From UBA6522 sp965262365 (GTDB lineage: Bacteria; Pseudomonadota; Gammaproteobacteria; Steroidobacterales; Rariloculaceae), in assembly GCA_965262365.1 (NCBI GenBank), contig OZ253541.1, positions 1,922,001 to 1,986,000 on the forward strand: a stretch of DNA of 64,000 bases, written 5' to 3'. A program made the translations under genes and the position numbers. Below, in pieces: positions 34,671 to 44,260 of this stretch. The notes beneath the pieces are model-generated. The model was not told where the DNA came from, made no database searches, and saw nothing but the letters and a program-made list of their open reading frames with translations. Numbering within the stretch: the stretch's first letter is position 1; every line of letters starts with the position of its first letter.

Positions 34671-35053
34671 ACCGGAGCCCCGAATGCAACCTTGAGAACG
34701 GCGAAGATGCCGGCGACTGCCACGGCGATATGCGCGAAGAACGCGGCGACCAGGGAGAACACCTTGATGGCGGGCGTATGCACGTAGTCCTCGATCACAA
34801 TCTGCACGCCCAGGTGGGAGTGATAACTCAGGGCGAACAGCGCCAGTATCAACATCACGCTGTTGAAGGGCACCTGGATGAGAGCGACCACGGCTGCGTA
34901 GTTCAATTCCTCCGGTCCGGCCAGCGCCATGGCGAACCACAGGCCGAGCGGTATCAGCGCGACGGCGGTCAGGCGCTGCGCCCACCAGTGCTCCACGCCG
35001 GTCTTCGCGGATCCCAACCCCAGTACCCGATTGAGCGGGCTGATCAGCCTCAT
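34667..35053 (-). CDS. sdhD: Succinate dehydrogenase membrane anchor SdhD
   Basis: A 128-residue anchor with three membrane helices (AVALIPLGLWFAMALAG, FNSVMLILALFALSYHSHLG, FSLVAAFFAHIAVAVAGIFA). HSHLG contains the haem-b histidine, and HWWAQRLTAVAL fits the quinone-side region. It is 13 nt downstream of sdhC. Confidence 0.92.
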   Translation of the reverse strand: MRLISPLNRVLGLGSAKTGVEHWWAQRLTAVALIPLGLWFAMALAGPEELNYAAVVALIQVPFNSVMLILALFALSYHSHLGVQIVIEDYVHTPAIKVFSLVAAFFAHIAVAVAGIFAVLKVAFGAPV

Positions 35054-35066
35054 CCGCGCGACCCCT

Positions 35067-35447
35067 TCAGAAAATCACCAGCAGCGAATAGGTCGCCGTG
35101 ACTACCACTGTGAACAGGACTACCGCCCACCCGCTCACACGATACTGCTCGGGCTCGAGGCCGATCAACATGTCCCAAAGCAGGTGCCGGATACCGTTGG
35201 CCAAATGGTAGAAAAAGCAGAAACACCAGCCCGTGTAGAAGATCTTCGCCCAGACGCTGCCGAGCAACGCCGAGGCCTCCGCGTACGCCGCCTGGCCGCT
35301 GGCCACGGCCATCAGCCAGTAGGCGAGCAACAACAGACCCGCGGACAGCACGAGGCCGGTACCGCGATGCAGGATCGACAGGGCGCTTGTGATTTCCAGC
35401 CGATGGACCTGCAAATGCGGCGACATCGGCCGTTCGGCGCTGTCCAT
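35067..35447 (-). CDS. sdhC: Succinate dehydrogenase cytochrome b556 subunit
   Basis: A 126-residue membrane subunit beginning the sdhCDABE operon. ALSILHRGTGLVLSAGLLLL has the quinone-site SxxHRxTG motif. FCFFYHLANGIRHLLWDM has the haem-ligand HxxxGxRHLxWD signature. Three membrane helices are visible. Confidence 0.94.
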   Translation of the reverse strand: MDSAERPMSPHLQVHRLEITSALSILHRGTGLVLSAGLLLLAYWLMAVASGQAAYAEASALLGSVWAKIFYTGWCFCFFYHLANGIRHLLWDMLIGLEPEQYRVSGWAVVLFTVVVTATYSLLVIF

Positions 35448-35707
35448 TTACTCTCGTTCCTTGTAGCTGGCTGGTCTGCGCGTAGCGTGGCCAATTGGCC
35501 GACTAACGCGCGGTGCGTAGTCTGCCAGAAATGAACCTGGCCTGCATGTCTCGGCGATGTTCGTCGCGAGGGTGCCCGGACCGGGGCGGCTGACAATGTG
35601 GGAATCTCCGCAAAAAGACGTATTTTTCGTGATATCGTCCTGCACGCGCCGCGTTAAATGCGCCCGCCGCCTTGACCTTCCCGGATAAGCTGCTACAACG
35701 GCACGCC
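35448..35707. promoter_or_regulatory. Divergent promoter region sdhC / ygfZ
   Basis: A 260-bp gap separates sdhC and ygfZ. On the plus strand TTGACC (35672-35677) and TACAAC (35694-35699) with a 16-bp spacer form a possible promoter for ygfZ, which would then have almost no leader. I see no clear promoter for sdhC, although one must lie here. Confidence 0.35.
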
Positions 35708-36640
35708 ATGGCAACGATGTCCACAAACACCCAGGGCGCGCGCAACCGGCCCATCCTCTGCCCGCTCGCCGACATGGGCCTCATCGAAGTCACCGGCACA
35801 GATGCCGAAGCATTTCTCAATGCGCAGCTCAGCCGCAACGTAGAACCCGGCAGTCTTTCCCAGGCTCCATTGTCAGCCTGGCTCGATGCCAGGGGACGGG
35901 TGCTGGCCCTGTTCCAGGTGCTGCGGACCGGGGATCGCTACCTGCTTCTAACCAAGGGCGCCGACGCGGAAGCGCTGGTACGGCGCCTCGGGATGTTCGT
36001 GCTGCGTGCGGACGTCCGCGTGCATAACGTATCGCAGGAATGGCGCGCAGCCGCGGTGCTCGGCAGCATCGAGCCCTGGCTTGCGACCCGTTCGATCCGG
36101 TTGGGCGCGAAACCGGGTGACGCGGCGACCGATAACGGCGTCTTCGTCATTCGAATCGGTTTGCAACTAGTGTATCTGGTGGGAGATGCCGACACGTTCG
36201 CGGATTTTGAGAGCGACTTCCCGGCAGGTCACGCCGATTCCGCGGCTGTGGAGGAAATTCGCCTGGGACTGGTAGACATCGTTCCCGAAATCATGGGCCG
36301 CTACACGGCGCACATGCTCAATCTCGACCGCCTGGGCGCCGTGGCATTCGACAAGGGATGCTATCCCGGTCAGGAAATTGTCGCGCGCACTCAGAACCTG
36401 GGCAGCGTCAAGCGCCGGGTGTTCCGGTTCAGCGGTGTGCTGGCGCAAGTCCCTGCCGTGGGTACCTCCCTGCTTGACTCAGGCGGCAGCGCAGTGGGTG
36501 CTGTGGTCCGTGCCGCGAGCGCCCACGAAACAAGGGTCGAACTGTTGGCGGTCGTCCCCGTGGATGCGGTCTCCGGGGCCCTGCGCTGCACTACTGGATC
36601 CGGTGCGCCGCTGACCCGGGAAACGCTCCCGGAGAAATAG
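35708..36640 (+). CDS. ygfZ: YgfZ-type tetrahydrofolate-binding Fe-S repair protein
   Basis: A 310-residue GcvT-fold protein. The diagnostic motif is FDKGCYPGQEIVARTQNLG, whose Cys is essential in E. coli YgfZ. MGLIEVTGTDAEAFLNAQLS at the N-terminus and SAWLDARGRVLALFQ also fit. YgfZ supports assembly or repair of certain Fe-S enzymes. Start ATG 35708 is chosen (35717 is possible). It is divergent from the sdh operon, an arrangement seen in many gammaproteobacteria. Confidence 0.9.
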   Translation: MATMSTNTQGARNRPILCPLADMGLIEVTGTDAEAFLNAQLSRNVEPGSLSQAPLSAWLDARGRVLALFQVLRTGDRYLLLTKGADAEALVRRLGMFVLRADVRVHNVSQEWRAAAVLGSIEPWLATRSIRLGAKPGDAATDNGVFVIRIGLQLVYLVGDADTFADFESDFPAGHADSAAVEEIRLGLVDIVPEIMGRYTAHMLNLDRLGAVAFDKGCYPGQEIVARTQNLGSVKRRVFRFSGVLAQVPAVGTSLLDSGGSAVGAVVRAASAHETRVELLAVVPVDAVSGALRCTTGSGAPLTRETLPEK

Positions 36641-36709
36641 TCGCCCCTTGTCTTTGGATTAGCTCCCGCATCCGGCTATGATTTCGTGGACGATCACCTG
36701 GAGGCGCAT

Positions 36710-37495
36710 ATGAACAAACTTGGTTTTCTCGCCGCAACCCTGGCTCTGTCGATTCTGGAAGCCTCCGCCGCATTCGGCCAGCACGGCATGCCCGGCGGCA
36801 CGCCCATGACCTTCTTCGTCACCAGCCGCCCCATCGGCGACGGCGGCAACCTCGGAGGTCTGGAGGGCGCGGACGCACACTGCCGGATGCTCGCCGAAGA
36901 AGTCGGCGCCGGCGACCGAATCTGGCGCGCCTACCTCAGCACCCAGGAGCGTCCGGGACAGCCGGCTGTCAACGCCCGAGACCGCATCGGCACCGGTCCC
37001 TGGTACAACTACGACGGCGTGATGATTGCCCGGGACGTGGCGCATCTGCACGGCGACACGCTGGAACTTGCCCGGCTCGGCAACAATCTCCACAAGCGCT
37101 CGGGTTTGACAGAAAAGGGCCAGATCGTGCCGGGCCTGAACGACTACCCGCATCCGCGCGACGGCGATTGGGAGTACGTCAAGACAACGCCCTATAGCAA
37201 CCGGCACGAAGTGCTGACGGGCTCGCAGACCGACGGTACCGCCTACCCGCCGGAACTCGACTACACGTGCAATAACTGGACGAGCAACGAGGATCCGGAC
37301 TTCGAAGCGACGGGAAGGAGGATGGGCGCTTTTGCAGACAAGCCCAACGTCCAGATCGGCTTCCCCGATCGCAACGGCGGCGGCGATGGCTCCTGGAACT
37401 CATCTCACGGCACGCGCGGCTGCAGTCAGACGGCACTGCCGATGACCCACGGCGTGGGCATGTTCTACTGTTTTGCCGTCAATACCACGCCGTAA
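36710..37495 (+). CDS. Secreted DUF1554-type lectin-like protein, copy 1
   Basis: A 261-residue exported protein. After a signal peptide comes MTFFVTSRPIGDGGNLGGLE, then GADAHCRMLAEEVGAG and AYLSTQERPGQPAVNARDRI. The C-terminal half has CNNWTS, DGSWNSSH, GCSQ and MFYCFAV, where the spaced Cys residues probably form disulfides. The start motif is typical of DUF1554, a family proposed to adopt a lectin-like fold. A paralogue lies at 44261-45043. The ATG is preceded by GGAG. Function unknown; extracellular binding is a guess. Confidence 0.75.
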   Translation: MNKLGFLAATLALSILEASAAFGQHGMPGGTPMTFFVTSRPIGDGGNLGGLEGADAHCRMLAEEVGAGDRIWRAYLSTQERPGQPAVNARDRIGTGPWYNYDGVMIARDVAHLHGDTLELARLGNNLHKRSGLTEKGQIVPGLNDYPHPRDGDWEYVKTTPYSNRHEVLTGSQTDGTAYPPELDYTCNNWTSNEDPDFEATGRRMGAFADKPNVQIGFPDRNGGGDGSWNSSHGTRGCSQTALPMTHGVGMFYCFAVNTTP

Positions 37496-37754
37496 ACACA
37501 ATCTCCGGGATTTCATCGATCGCCAATGCGGACTCGGGCGGTCCTTCGCCAAACGTGTGCATCTCCGCCGGGTCGCGGGTCGAGGACGACCCGACGGTCG
37601 ATGGCGCTTGTCTGGCGCCGGTAAGCGGGAGTGACCGCGACGATTCTCAACCGAACAGGTTCTATCCACCATCGTCGAAGGGTCGCCAGGGGCGAATGAT
37701 TCGCGCGATCTGAGGACCGGCGCGGACCATGATCGATTCGGGCACACAGCGCCG
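37496..37754. other. Non-coding gap with no recognised feature
   Basis: A 259-bp gap between the convergent DUF1554 gene and the broken WEGDTLV gene. I see no convincing gene, terminator or RNA in it. It could hold the 3' end of sequence lost during decay of the neighbouring cluster. Confidence 0.4.
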
Positions 37755-38499
37755 TTATTCCGCGTCCCGGGCCTCTTCCAGATACGCGCCGCACTCATAC
37801 TCGAGAATCTGCATATTGTCTTCCTGGCGGCGGTACAAGGGCATGCTCATCGACCAGGCCCTGGAGAACACCTTTGGGTCCTCGATGGTCGCCTCGTACA
37901 ACATGTGAGCGGGCCCAGTGAGCGTATAGCGCTCGACCACGTGCAGATCCTCGCTGTGAAAGTTTCCCGACCGGTCAAACCAGGTCTGATCCGTGAAGTG
38001 AATGACGTCCACGACCAATGTGTCGCCCTCCCAATGTGCGCGGGAGTCCCCCATCCACCACTGGATGGGCCCTGGCGGATGCTCGCTGTCGATGTATATG
38101 TTGCGGAACACGTGCGCGTACTCGTACAGGATCGTGACCTGATCCGCCGTTTGAACGATTTGAAACGGATAAGGCAGGTAAGTAACGAGGTACGCCCACC
38201 ATGAAGCACTTCGCCTCAGGATCTTCAGTGAGCCGGTTCTCGTAGTTTTCCCGGCGCTGGCCCAGGGCATCCGGCAAGTAGGGCAGCTCGCCCCCCTCCA
38301 CGACACCCTGCCCGGCCGGCACGCCGAGTTCGGCGGAATGATCCTGGATATCCCAGTTTGCCGCGTTGAGCGCCTGCCAGATGCCCCTCATATCCGGCCG
38401 GCCGTCGGCCATGCGCGGGATGTCCTGCGCCGAGGCGTACGAAGTGTAAAGCGGGATTGCGATCGCGAGAGCGAGGGCGAGCGCGGCGACGCGGCGCAT
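37755..38499 (-). pseudogene. Frameshifted secreted 'WEGDTLV'-family gene
   Basis: The first frame starts at ATG 38499 with a signal peptide (LALALAIAIPLYTSYASAQ) and reads DIPRMADGRPDMRGIWQALN to KCFMVGVPR. At about 38190 the sense switches to another frame that continues TYLPYPFQIVQTADQ, then HWEGDTLVVDVIHFTDQTWF and QILEYECGAYLEEA. Loss of two bases (or gain of one) between the Arg and Thr codons explains the break. The start overlaps the DUF6152 remnant upstream (TGATG). A sequencing error cannot be excluded. Confidence 0.75.
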
Positions 38500-38751
38500 C
38501 AGCGCTCACCCGGCGCATTGCCGCCAAAGAGTGTCGTACCGTCGGCGAGCCTGGTTTCTCCCCCGTAGAGTTCGAAGGAGCCGTCGCGTGCCGGTGACGG
38601 TGACTCGCCGTTCCATGTCGAATCCGACCGCGACGGGATGATGGGCGTGACTACCCGTCACCAACAGGACGGTCGCCGCAAACGGGAGAGTCGCTGCAGA
38701 CAGGAGGGCGCCCACGGCGCTTACCCCGGCCATCGATCGCTTCCTTACCAT
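38499..38751 (-). pseudogene. DUF6152 remnant with internal deletion
   Basis: ATG 38751 begins a signal peptide, then HAHHPVAVGFDMERRVTVTG, a DUF6152 start. The sequence then jumps, out of frame, to DGSFELYGGETRLADGTTLF, which fits the C-terminal RDG part of DUF6152 proteins, ending in a TGA at 38499-38501 that overlaps the next ATG. The central 60-70 residues with the NPH motif are missing. It lies between two WEGDTLV genes. Confidence 0.7.
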
Positions 38752-39686
38752 CAATGGGCCGCCTCCCACTCAGCTTTCATGGCTCTCGCCTCCTCGCCGG
38801 TAATTCCGGGATAGACGCGGTAGCCGTTGGCTCGATACAGCCGCATCGCATCCGTGTTGGTCTCGAAACAGGCCTCTTCCCAGATCTCCGGGACATTTCG
38901 CCTGAACGCGAACGCAATGGTGAAGGGACTCGTGTAGACGTTCGGATCGTCGAACGTCGCCTGATAATGAATCGTGTCGTCGTCTATCAGGGTGAATCGC
39001 TCGACGATGCGGGCTTCATCCGTGATGAACCGGCCCCGCTGATCGAGCAGGTACTTCGCGTTCTGGTTCCGGTTTTCGATAACCAGCGTGTCGCCCTCCC
39101 AACGACCTCTGGGATCGCCGTTCCACATGGGAATGTCGCCGATGTGCGGCCGACCGTCCAGGGGAATGATCCGATAGGGGTGAGTCGTCAACTGCTCGCC
39201 GACCATGACGAGATGGGTCGCGTCCTGTATGAACTGAAAGCGGCTCGTCCTGTACATGGTGCCGGCAGGGCCGGCCAGAATGCAGGCCGCGTTGTGATGC
39301 AGGTACCGTTCGGCGTTGATCCGACTCTGTTCCACGGCCCAGGCCTGCATGGGAGCGATTCCGTCGGCTGGGTCGACGATGGCGCTGGGCGCTCCGAAAT
39401 CGTCAGGCGTTTCGGGATGGGCTTGCAGGCTTTCGAACGCCCAGGCGCGGCGCAACCAATAACCGCTGAAGTCGGGACGCCCATCGGGCGTTCGAGGCGG
39501 TGTCGCGGTCCGGGCAGCTTCCAGGGCGCAGGCATGGAAGATGGCATGGGAATTGTCAGGGCACACCGATCCCTCCACCTCGCCCATACTGGTGCCGGTC
39601 TGGGCGGCAGCCGACTGAACGAGCGCCCATACAACGAGCGCCACCAACCCCGCTAGCGTCCGGGAGAGTGGATGTTGAGTGCTCAA
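38751..39686 (-). CDS. Secreted 'WEGDTLV'-family protein
   Basis: A 311-residue exported protein of unknown function. It has a signal peptide, then TPDGRPDFSGYWLRRAWAFE, AACILAGPAGTMYRTSRFQF, GDPRGRWEGDTLVIENRNQN and FTLIDDDTIHYQATFDDPNV, the ordered motifs of this family. TTG at 39686 is preceded by AGGGGGA at good spacing and is preferred to a TTG 117 nt upstream. The stop overlaps the ATG of the DUF6152 remnant. Confidence 0.7.
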   Translation of the reverse strand: MSTQHPLSRTLAGLVALVVWALVQSAAAQTGTSMGEVEGSVCPDNSHAIFHACALEAARTATPPRTPDGRPDFSGYWLRRAWAFESLQAHPETPDDFGAPSAIVDPADGIAPMQAWAVEQSRINAERYLHHNAACILAGPAGTMYRTSRFQFIQDATHLVMVGEQLTTHPYRIIPLDGRPHIGDIPMWNGDPRGRWEGDTLVIENRNQNAKYLLDQRGRFITDEARIVERFTLIDDDTIHYQATFDDPNVYTSPFTIAFAFRRNVPEIWEEACFETNTDAMRLYRANGYRVYPGITGEEARAMKAEWEAAH

Positions 39687-39931
39687 TGGGAGTCCCCCTC
39701 GATCGATCGAGCCCCGCCCAAACAGTGGGAACGAAAGCCCTTCTTGACGATTGACCCAACACACAAGACTGGCTCTGTCATCTACCGATTCCGGTGAAGG
39801 CAATCACAGGGCGACACCCTAGTGCGAGTTGAGGTGCAAGTAAAATGCGCACCGCGCAACGGCACGATGGACAGACAGACCCCTGGCCCGCTAATGTAAC
39901 GACGCGTACATTCCAATGGGGGAAGGATGCC

Positions 39932-40693
39932 ATGACTCCTGCTCAACCCGCCGTGCTCGAAAGGCCCGGCATGGACTTCCAGGACGAGCGCATCGCGCTT
40001 GCCTGTGCGTTTCGCTGGACGGCCCGCTTCGACATGCACGAATCGGTCGCCAACCATTTCAGCCTCGCCGTTGACGAAGCGGGAACGAAGTTCCTCATGA
40101 ACCCGCGGGGGCGCCATTTCTCCCGTATCAAGGCAAGCGAACTCCTACTGCTCGATGCCGAAGACGAGGAGACGATGGCGCGGCCGGATGCTCCGGATCC
40201 CACGGCCTGGGCGCTGCATGGCAGCATCCACCGGCGAGTGCCGCATGCACGGTGCGTGCTTCATGTTCACGCGAAAAACGCGTCCGTGCTTGCCTGCCTC
40301 GCCGATCCGAGGCTTCCGCCCAGCGACATCAACGCGATGCGGTATTGGGGGCGGATGAGCATCGACGACGGCTTCGACGGCATGAGTCTCGACGATGAGG
40401 CCGAACGCATCGCAGGGGTGCTGGACGACAAGCCGATTCTCCTCATGCGCAACCACGGGGTGATGGTGATCGGCGAGACCGTCGCCCGGGCGTTCGACGA
40501 TCTCTACTATTTCGAGCGCGCTTGCTCGACCTACATCGCGGCTCTGCAAACCGGCCGTGAGCTGCGCATCGTTTCCGACCGAGTGGCGGCGAAGACGGAA
40601 CAACAATGGCGCGACTACCCGGACTCGGGCGAGGATCACTTCCGCGAGCTTCAGGAGATCCTCGACCGGGAAGACCCGTCCTATCGCCTCTGA
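39932..40693 (+). CDS. Class II aldolase/adducin-family protein
   Basis: A 253-residue protein of the class II aldolase/adducin family, a fold that binds a divalent metal through histidines. Visible are SVANHFSLAVDEAGTKFLMN, HARCVLHVHAKNASVLACL (two metal histidines) and LLMRNHGVMVIGETVARAF (third). Known members cleave or epimerise sugar phosphates, but many act in uncharacterised pathways. ATG 39932 has a GGAAGGA Shine-Dalgarno sequence. The 245-bp upstream gap (39687-39931) is divergent with the WEGDTLV gene and presumably carries both promoters. Confidence 0.8.
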   Translation: MTPAQPAVLERPGMDFQDERIALACAFRWTARFDMHESVANHFSLAVDEAGTKFLMNPRGRHFSRIKASELLLLDAEDEETMARPDAPDPTAWALHGSIHRRVPHARCVLHVHAKNASVLACLADPRLPPSDINAMRYWGRMSIDDGFDGMSLDDEAERIAGVLDDKPILLMRNHGVMVIGETVARAFDDLYYFERACSTYIAALQTGRELRIVSDRVAAKTEQQWRDYPDSGEDHFRELQEILDREDPSYRL

Positions 40694-40697
40694 GCGG

Positions 40698-43600
40698 CTA
40701 CTCCTCGGCGGTTAGCCGCTCAAACCATTGCCACGCGAGAACGAGGACGCCGGCCGCTGCGAGCAACGATCCGATCAGCGCTCCGTCGTACGCCCGCTCC
40801 AACCCGCTCGCCATGACACCGGGTATCGTCAGCGCGGCGGCCGCCGGCACCACCAGGGCAGGATACGCGCGCAGGATCCAGACGTAGGCTCCCAACAGGA
40901 GAATCCCGCCGACCGTCCCTATCAACCACCACGACATGATGTCGTTCGGCTCCTGGCCGGGCGCCAAAAACACGCCGACAAGAAATACGCATATGGCGCC
41001 GGCAATGCGGCGGCGAGACCAATACGCCGTCAGGGCGTTGACGGACGTCACGACCAGCATGGCTCCAAGCGTAAGCGCGAGAAAGCCCTGTATGGGTGCG
41101 AGCGCAGCCCCGAGCCATGGAAGGGCGGCCGAGGCCCGCCCGAAATCCGACCACGGCGGCCCGGCGAACACCGAACCCATGCCAGTTAGCGTCACAGCGC
41201 CGAGAAAGCCGAGCCCGAGCGCGAGACCGGTCCACATCGTGGCGGCTTTGCCGGGGGCCCCTGGGCTGCGCACAAGACCGTAAACATGGCCAGCGACCAG
41301 TCCCAGCACCGCCGTGGCAATGACACTGCCGACAAGCAGTAACCCGATCTGCATGACTAGCTGAAGCGGCACCGGTTGGGCCGTCGACAGACCGTTAAAC
41401 ATGGAAGGCACGTTGTTCGCCGCACCTGTCACCGACAATGCCAACCACAGTCCGCCGATCGCCAGTGCCGCGCGTACGTTGAAGTGTCCGCGGGACCAGC
41501 GAACGACGCCCGCCGCAGCCCCTGCAAATAGCAACGCCCAAAGCACGATGCCCGACGCCGCCTGAGCAGTGGAAACAGAGCTGCGCCGCTGATTGTTTTC
41601 ACGCTGCCACTGTTCGGGCACGAAAAGGAATCTTAGCGTGTCGACAACCTCGTCTCCGGCAATTTCAACTTGCACGCGGGCTTCACCCCCCGCGAGGTCT
41701 CCAACCGACTCATCCCTGAAGGTGAAGTGCCAATCGGTACGAGCGGGAAGGCGTTCGGAATTTGCCGACACTTCGATCAAGTCGGAAACGGAGCCCTGCC
41801 GCGCCAGCTCGTCGCGCGCGATCGATCGGGCAGCCGCCTCTTCCAGAGCCGCCCCGTCCGTGGCTTCGGCAAGGCGGTGCTGGAATCGCTCGACGTTACC
41901 GTTACCGTCGACCCACACGATGTACTCTTCCGCGCGCGCGGCCACATCGCCCTCGAACTGCGCGTAGCGCACTCGCCAGAAGAGGCTGGTCAGGTACGGG
42001 CGCAGAACAGCCCGAAACGCCTCCGGGCCGGCTTCGCTCCACACAAAGCGATGCTGCGGACCTGCGCCACCTGAAAAGACCGCCGTTTCCTGCCAATCGT
42101 CTGCATCCACGCCATTGGCGGCCAGGGCCTCCCGAGCGATCTCGTAGGCCTCGCCACGGCTGATACCAAGCGGCGGCGACTCGACGGGTTTCACGCTTGC
42201 ATACGCCCAGAGCGCGAGACCAGCCAGGGCGATGGCCGCCGAGACGGGCACGCGCGGCAACGCAAGCCGCGGCACGGGCGCGGCCTGCGACGGCGTTGTC
42301 GGCTGTTCGGCCTCCGGAGGTTGCCACGCTCCGTTGTACAACTGTGCGGGCGCCTTGATCCATGCGCCGCACCGATAGCGCGCCGCAAGTACCACCCACA
42401 CCGGCAAGAGGAAAATCATTACGAACAGGCCCTGATCGATCCACGCACCCGACGCCGTGGACAGGAACAGCGGCATGGAGAACAGCACCGCATCGAATGC
42501 GAAATGCATGACAATCGCCGGGAGCAGTCCGAAGCGCAGGTACAGCAGGCCGAAGGCGGCCGACGGCAGGATCAGCTCCACAAGCCGCGCGTACGCGGGT
42601 TGCGCGGGATAGTTGGCGTGTGCGGCGCCGAACACGAGAATCTGAAACACGAAGGCCGCGGCGATCCAGGCGCGGCGACGGCCGAAACGCTCGCCCAGGA
42701 GCGCCGCGCCGGCCAGAGGTACGGCCCGGAACAGGCATTCTTCCCAGAATCCGGCCTGGAGCGAGATCGCCAGAGGATTGAGCCACGGAAGCACGGTCGC
42801 CACGGAGTCCGGCTGGTAGAGCGCATCCGACGGCGACCACCAGCCGAGTTGCGAACTGGTGACCCAGTAAAATGCCACGAGAAAGGCAAGCATCACGCCC
42901 ACGGCAAGATACCCCGCCACGGTCTGGCCCACGATTGGCCATGATCGGGCACCGTCGCGCGACCAGACTTGCCAGAATTGAGCGTGGTGGGGAAATGCGC
43001 GTCGGGACAGGCTTTCGGCGGCCATGAACGACAAGGTAAAGATGATCGTAAACAGGACCGTGGAACTGAGAATCGAGACCATCTGCTGGATCGCGAAGCT
43101 CGACTCCGATACCGCCGTGTCGTAGTCCATCCAGATCAGCGGCCAGCCGTTGAACGCGGCCAGTGCCTGAAGAACGGCGATGGACGCACCGCAGATCAGC
43201 GGCATGCGCCACAGCACCCAGCGCCGTCGCAGCAGCACGAACAGGCCCAGGACCGCGCCGAACCCGTAGACCAGCGCCACGGCCACTGTGGCGCCGTTGG
43301 AAATGCCGTTGTTGGCGGAGCGCATTTCTTCGTACCGGCGATCAAAACCCTCAGGAATCTGGAGCAGGTGCGTGAGTTCCGTCGGGCGGTCCCCGCTCAC
43401 CACCAGGCGCAGGCGGAAGCGGCCTTCGCCAGCCTGACGGTCCCTGTATTCATATACAAACGTGTGATCGACGCGCCCGCTCGGCAGCTCTTCGCGCGAA
43501 GACTGGACAAGCTCGTAGTCGGAAAGATCGACATTCCAGGGCGTTCCCACGCCACCCTCGGCAATCGCCCGCGCTGCGTCGGCGTCCAGAGCCGCGCCGG

Positions 43601-44027
43601 CTGTGTCCTCCGATAGCTGCTCACGATAGCCGTAAGCGGTCCCGTCGGGACGAAACCGAACCAGGAGTTCCTGCGGGTCGCCCTCCCGGAAGTGGCGCAC
43701 GACCCACTGATAGGGGTGAAAGGGTCCCTCGCGAATCAGATCGCCGTAGTCCTCCGGCCCGCCACCCTCAAGTTCGACGAAACTGCGTGAGCGATCATCG
43801 ACCCGAAAGCTCGCCGCCTGGCGAAAGTCGGCTGGCCCCCACTCGAACCCATCCGCCAACCGCCGCGCCTCGGCAAGCGCGGAGTCGCGGTCCATGCGAA
43901 GCTCAAGTTCGACGATGGAGAACGCCCGATCGAAGTTGCTGTAGACAAATGCCGCGCAACCGAGAGAGATGACGGTCAGTGCAGCCCAGAAAACCGGGCG
44001 GGTGAAGGGGGAGGAAAAGGTGGTCAA
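40698..44027 (-). CDS. Large CPBP-type membrane protease with duplicated periplasmic module
   Basis: A 1109-residue polytopic membrane protein. The centre (about residues 320-560) is a CPBP intramembrane protease domain with all three motifs: FWEECLFRAVPLAGAALLGE (EExxxR), FGAAHANY, and MHFAFDAVLFSM. On each side is a similar extracytoplasmic module: residues of about 45-225 (RDSALAEARRLADGFEW, GYREQLSEDTAGAALDADAA) and 610-800 (GEAYEIAREALAANG, RFQHRLAEATDGAALEEAAA), each followed by membrane helices. It thus looks like a tandem duplication with a protease in the first half only. Typical CPBP proteins are about 250 residues. CPBP members process prenylated or membrane proteins; the target here is unknown. 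Confidence 0.75.
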   Translation of the reverse strand: MTTFSSPFTRPVFWAALTVISLGCAAFVYSNFDRAFSIVELELRMDRDSALAEARRLADGFEWGPADFRQAASFRVDDRSRSFVELEGGGPEDYGDLIREGPFHPYQWVVRHFREGDPQELLVRFRPDGTAYGYREQLSEDTAGAALDADAARAIAEGGVGTPWNVDLSDYELVQSSREELPSGRVDHTFVYEYRDRQAGEGRFRLRLVVSGDRPTELTHLLQIPEGFDRRYEEMRSANNGISNGATVAVALVYGFGAVLGLFVLLRRRWVLWRMPLICGASIAVLQALAAFNGWPLIWMDYDTAVSESSFAIQQMVSILSSTVLFTIIFTLSFMAAESLSRRAFPHHAQFWQVWSRDGARSWPIVGQTVAGYLAVGVMLAFLVAFYWVTSSQLGWWSPSDALYQPDSVATVLPWLNPLAISLQAGFWEECLFRAVPLAGAALLGERFGRRRAWIAAAFVFQILVFGAAHANYPAQPAYARLVELILPSAAFGLLYLRFGLLPAIVMHFAFDAVLFSMPLFLSTASGAWIDQGLFVMIFLLPVWVVLAARYRCGAWIKAPAQLYNGAWQPPEAEQPTTPSQAAPVPRLALPRVPVSAAIALAGLALWAYASVKPVESPPLGISRGEAYEIAREALAANGVDADDWQETAVFSGGAGPQHRFVWSEAGPEAFRAVLRPYLTSLFWRVRYAQFEGDVAARAEEYIVWVDGNGNVERFQHRLAEATDGAALEEAAARSIARDELARQGSVSDLIEVSANSERLPARTDWHFTFRDESVGDLAGGEARVQVEIAGDEVVDTLRFLFVPEQWQRENNQRRSSVSTAQAASGIVLWALLFAGAAAGVVRWSRGHFNVRAALAIGGLWLALSVTGAANNVPSMFNGLSTAQPVPLQLVMQIGLLLVGSVIATAVLGLVAGHVYGLVRSPGAPGKAATMWTGLALGLGFLGAVTLTGMGSVFAGPPWSDFGRASAALPWLGAALAPIQGFLALTLGAMLVVTSVNALTAYWSRRRIAGAICVFLVGVFLAPGQEPNDIMSWWLIGTVGGILLLGAYVWILRAYPALVVPAAAALTIPGVMASGLERAYDGALIGSLLAAAGVLVLAWQWFERLTAEE

Positions 44028-44260
44028 CTTGAGTGCTCCAAATCAGCGAGGTTCCAATACTTTCCCGGTCAGTTTGCCGCCGCCTGCGCCCGGGATGCAA
44101 AGGCACAATGTCCCATGTTCAGTCGATAATACAAGGAGTATGACTTCAGCAGCGACCCAGTTATCATGTCTCCGGACCTCCGGCCCGCCTGTCCGGGCGA
44201 TGTGAATGGCTCTGGTGGAGCCACGAGCATCGGTGTCAATAATGAGCGAGGGAACAGGAC
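44028..44260. promoter_or_regulatory. Divergent promoter region CPBP / DUF1554 copy 2
   Basis: A 233-bp divergent gap. It contains a small 6-bp hairpin (44207-44223) upstream of the DUF1554 gene, but no clear promoter boxes. Confidence 0.3.
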
